Shown here: piece by piece, positions 5,664-7,666 of the stretch
Layout of the letters: the number at the start of each line of letters is the position of its first letter
How positions within the stretch are numbered: the first letter of the stretch is position 1
NCBI GenBank assembly: GCA_964551295.1
Contig: CAZKDJ010000193.1
Span: forward strand, 1 to 7,666
Length of the DNA stretch: 7,666 nt
Direction: 5' to 3'
From: JAFGED01 sp964551295
GTDB lineage: Bacteria > Chloroflexota > Anaerolineae > B4-G1
The notes under the pieces: model-generated
Seen by the model: the letters and a program-made list of their open reading frames with translations, nothing else
Told to the model about the DNA's origin: nothing
Databases searched by the model: none
Translations under genes and position numbers: made by a program

Positions 5664-7666
5664 CTAGACAGTTTCCAGTAGTTTTTCCACCTGATACTCG
5701 GATTTCTCCTCGGCGCGTTGCAGCTTCCTCACGACGTCGTAACAGGCGACGATCTCTTGTGCGACCCCGTCCGCTGGGCGACCTGGATCGGCGCTGATCG
5801 TGATGGCCGCGATGGCGAACATCGACCACAGCAGCCGGTCGAACGCCTCTTTGTTGAACCACAGCACGTCGTCGTGGCGATTCACCTGCAGGAAGCGTCG
5901 CACGTCGTCGTCGCTCAGCCAGGAGTGCAGTACTTCCGATGCCCGCTTCGTCTTGGATGTCTCCATCTCGAACCAGCGTTGGTGGCTGGTGAGCAGCTTG
6001 ATCGCCCCGACCGCGCGATCGGCTGCACCTTCGCCCAGCCCCATGTCGCGCAGCGTGCGCGCGATGATCTTGCCCAGCAGCCACTCGTCGATCCACGCGC
6101 GGCTGGTCTCCTCAAAGTCCGTCTCGCTTGCCACCTTGCCCAGTGGATGGACAAAGAGCCACCCCAGCAGCGTGGGCCAGGCCGCTGGCTCGTCCAAACC
6201 GGCGTTCAAATACTCGTTGGCCCACCTGTACTTGCGCGAGCGGGGGAGAGTGAAACGCTCTCGCAGCGTGGTGAGCTGTAAGAGTGCCTCCAGCTTGCGC
6301 CGAATTTCCTGGGCGAGGGGGGAGATTGGAGATTGGAGATTGGAGATTTCGGTTGCTGCTTGGAGCACGCAAGTCACCTTCTGCTTGACCTCTTCTATCG
6401 CTGACTCGCTGACTCGCTGATTCACTGATTTGGTGCAACCTGCGGCTGCCAATCGCTCACTCACATCTATCAATCGCCCGAACAAATCTGCGTTGACCAG
6501 CTCTCTGAACGGCCCGCGCACCGGCTCCAAGACGATCTCGACCAGCGTCTCGTCGATGCTGGGCACGCCGCGCCCGTTCAGACGTGCGGCCAGTTGGGCG
6601 TATTGGTCGCCTTGCACCTGGCGAAAATCGAGGAACACCTGGTGCTTGTAAGCGCCCAACTCGACGTACAGGCCCTTCTCGTGCAGTTCGCGGTTGTTGC
6701 GGATGTACTCCAGCCCGGTGATGTGATCGCGAAAGATGGTGAAGGTGTCCGCATGGTTGTGTAACTCCAGTCCTTCTCCCAGCGACTTTTGCACCAGTGT
6801 TTTCTCGCCGTCGCCGGTCTTGACCGCATACGCGACAGAAGTGCGGATCCATCCCCGCGCCTCGGCGTACTTGTTGTGGTATACGACGAGTCCATGCTCG
6901 TCACCGGCACGGTTTGAGTATGCGAAAACGTCCTCGTTGACGCGGCTCGGAGAGCCGTAGCCTTCAGGCGTGAAGAGATCGTACAGTGCAAAGTTCTCCA
7001 CCTCGGCAAACAGGTACCGCTTGCGCAGCAGCGGGAAAATCTCGCGCTCGTGCCGTTCAACCAGCAAGTCGTCAGGGTGCTCGTCCCAGTAGGCCCTGCG
7101 GTACTCCATGCCGTACTTTTCGGCGAACCCCTCGACCTGGCCGTGGCCGAACATCGGCAGGCCGGGCATCGTCGCCATCATGGTGCAGATGCCAAAGTAC
7201 TTGTCCCCCTTGCCGAACTGATCGACCGCCGTGCGCTCGTCGGGGTTGTTCATAAAGTTCACGTACCGTTTGAGGATCTCGGGGTCAAACTCGATTGTGT
7301 TCTTGATCACGCTGCGGTAGTTGGCGTTGTCCTCGTCCCGCAGCATGTTCATGAACGCGCTGTTGTAGACGCGGTGCATACCGAGAGTGCGCACAAAGTA
7401 TCCCTCCATCAGCCAGAAGGCCTCGGCCAGCAGGAGCGTGTCCGGCACCTCTGCCGCTACGCGGTCGACGACCTCGCGCCAGAACTCGTGCGGCATCGCC
7501 GCGTCGAGTTCCTCCTGCGTCATGCCGTGCTCCGCCCGCGAGGGGATGTCGCCGCCGCTGCCGGGTCGGGGGAACCACAGCCGCTGGTAGTGTTTCTTGG
7601 CCAGCGTCATGGCCGCGTCGAAGCGGATGATGGGGAAATTGCGCGCCACGTGCAGGATGGTCTGGA
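5664..7666 (-). CDS. GH13 alpha-amylase-family enzyme, 5' end outside window
   Basis: Numbering starts at the GTG of 7649, an internal Val because the frame is open to the window edge (upstream codons QTILH). GH13 catalytic regions: IIRFDAAM with nucleophile D11, TLLLAEAFW with acid/base E76, and FMNNPDERT with D137; FGHGQVEGFAEKYG (167-180) marks the end of the barrel. Residues about 235-380 look like the C-terminal beta domain. Residues 380-661 are a long helical extension I do not recognise, interrupted at 406-445 by repeat-encoded sequence. Only the second half of the barrel is visible, so the full protein is probably about 1,000 residues or more. It works on alpha-1,4/1,6-glucans (glycogen or maltodextrin); the exact activity is unclear. 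The MTLAKKHYQRLW and DIPSRAEHGMTQEE insert points to an unusual subfamily. It precedes GH57 in the same orientation. It ends at TAG 5664-5666, apparently prematurely. Confidence 0.88.
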   Translation of the reverse strand, partial: QTILHVARNFPIIRFDAAMTLAKKHYQRLWFPRPGSGGDIPSRAEHGMTQEELDAAMPHEFWREVVDRVAAEVPDTLLLAEAFWLMEGYFVRTLGMHRVYNSAFMNMLRDEDNANYRSVIKNTIEFDPEILKRYVNFMNNPDERTAVDQFGKGDKYFGICTMMATMPGLPMFGHGQVEGFAEKYGMEYRRAYWDEHPDDLLVERHEREIFPLLRKRYLFAEVENFALYDLFTPEGYGSPSRVNEDVFAYSNRAGDEHGLVVYHNKYAEARGWIRTSVAYAVKTGDGEKTLVQKSLGEGLELHNHADTFTIFRDHITGLEYIRNNRELHEKGLYVELGAYKHQVFLDFRQVQGDQYAQLAARLNGRGVPSIDETLVEIVLEPVRGPFRELVNADLFGRLIDVSERLAAAGCTKSVNQRVSESAIEEVKQKVTCVLQAATEISNLQSPISPLAQEIRRKLEALLQLTTLRERFTLPRSRKYRWANEYLNAGLDEPAAWPTLLGWLFVHPLGKVASETDFEETSRAWIDEWLLGKIIARTLRDMGLGEGAADRAVGAIKLLTSHQRWFEMETSKTKRASEVLHSWLSDDDVRRFLQVNRHDDVLWFNKEAFDRLLWSMFAIAAITISADPGRPADGVAQEIVACYDVVRKLQRAEEKSEYQVEKLLETV
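6321..6348. repeat. Four tandem copies of the 7-mer GGAGATT inside the GH13 gene
   Basis: GGAGATT is repeated four times without mismatch (AATCTCC on the coding strand). It encodes EISNLQSPISPL (434-445), a low-complexity linker between helical stretches. The unit length is not a multiple of three, so any change in copy number by one or two would shift the reading frame. From memory, AATCTCC-type arrays are common between genes in Chloroflexota; finding one inside a gene is less usual. Confidence 0.9.
6400..6431. repeat. Four tandem copies of an 8-mer inside the GH13 gene
   Basis: The units are GCTGACTC, GCTGACTC, GCTGATTC and ACTGATTT. They encode about TKSVNQRVSESA (406-417) on the minus strand. 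The array lies 51 nt from the 7-mer array, in the same poorly conserved linker of the GH13 protein. Like the 7-mer array, its unit length is not a multiple of three. Confidence 0.85.

Noticed and set aside
5419..6096. A 225-codon minus-strand frame spanning the GH13-GH57 junction
   Set aside because: It is rich in Arg and Ala with no motif and overlaps both real genes in another frame.
6321..6431. The short tandem arrays as a CRISPR array
   Set aside because: The units are 7-8 nt, contiguous and without spacers.
7647..7649. GTG as the start of the GH13 gene
   Set aside because: The frame remains open to the window edge with family-like residues upstream, and the first half of the GH13 barrel must lie beyond the edge.

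Overview
The window looks like GC-rich bacterial chromosome. Intact genes all lie on the minus strand. I favour Chloroflexota (an Anaerolineae-like lineage) because of the plant-like cystathionine gamma-synthase under an S-box riboswitch, the GH13 and GH57 alpha-glucan enzymes in tandem, and the scattered 7- and 8-nt tandem repeats and small palindromes. This assignment rests on recalled family patterns and is tentative.

Read in the direction of transcription (right to left), the right edge enters inside a large GH13 alpha-amylase-family gene (5664-7666, 5' end outside the window). It is followed by a GH57 glycoside hydrolase (4170-5570). The GH13 frame stops at an amber codon at 5664-5666. 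The same frame then continues for 29 protein-like codons to a TAA only 3 nt before the GH57 ATG, so the pair looks like a tightly packed alpha-glucan operon whose first gene has acquired an internal stop.

Between the GH57 gene and the next gene (3825-4169) lies, on the plus strand, a frameshifted C-terminal scrap of what looks like a D12-class adenine DNA methyltransferase. Next is a 493-residue protein (2343-3824) that joins an N6/N4-type DNA methyltransferase to a C-terminal region with PD-(D/E)xK nuclease features. It is a candidate single-chain restriction-modification enzyme.

A SAM-I (S-box) riboswitch (2176-2288) with an intrinsic terminator (2126-2155) follows and controls a plant-type cystathionine gamma-synthase (744-1931), a step of methionine synthesis. 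SAM, the methyl donor for the adjacent methyltransferase, is the end product sensed here; I do not claim a functional link. The leader between terminator and gene carries hairpin-forming repeats.

The left end holds the 5' part of an electron transfer flavoprotein beta subunit gene (1-592), with a good sigma-70-type promoter and a strong ribosome binding site. It is separated from the synthase gene by a 7-nt tandem repeat and a 12-bp inverted repeat. No tRNA, rRNA, insertion sequence or CRISPR array is visible.
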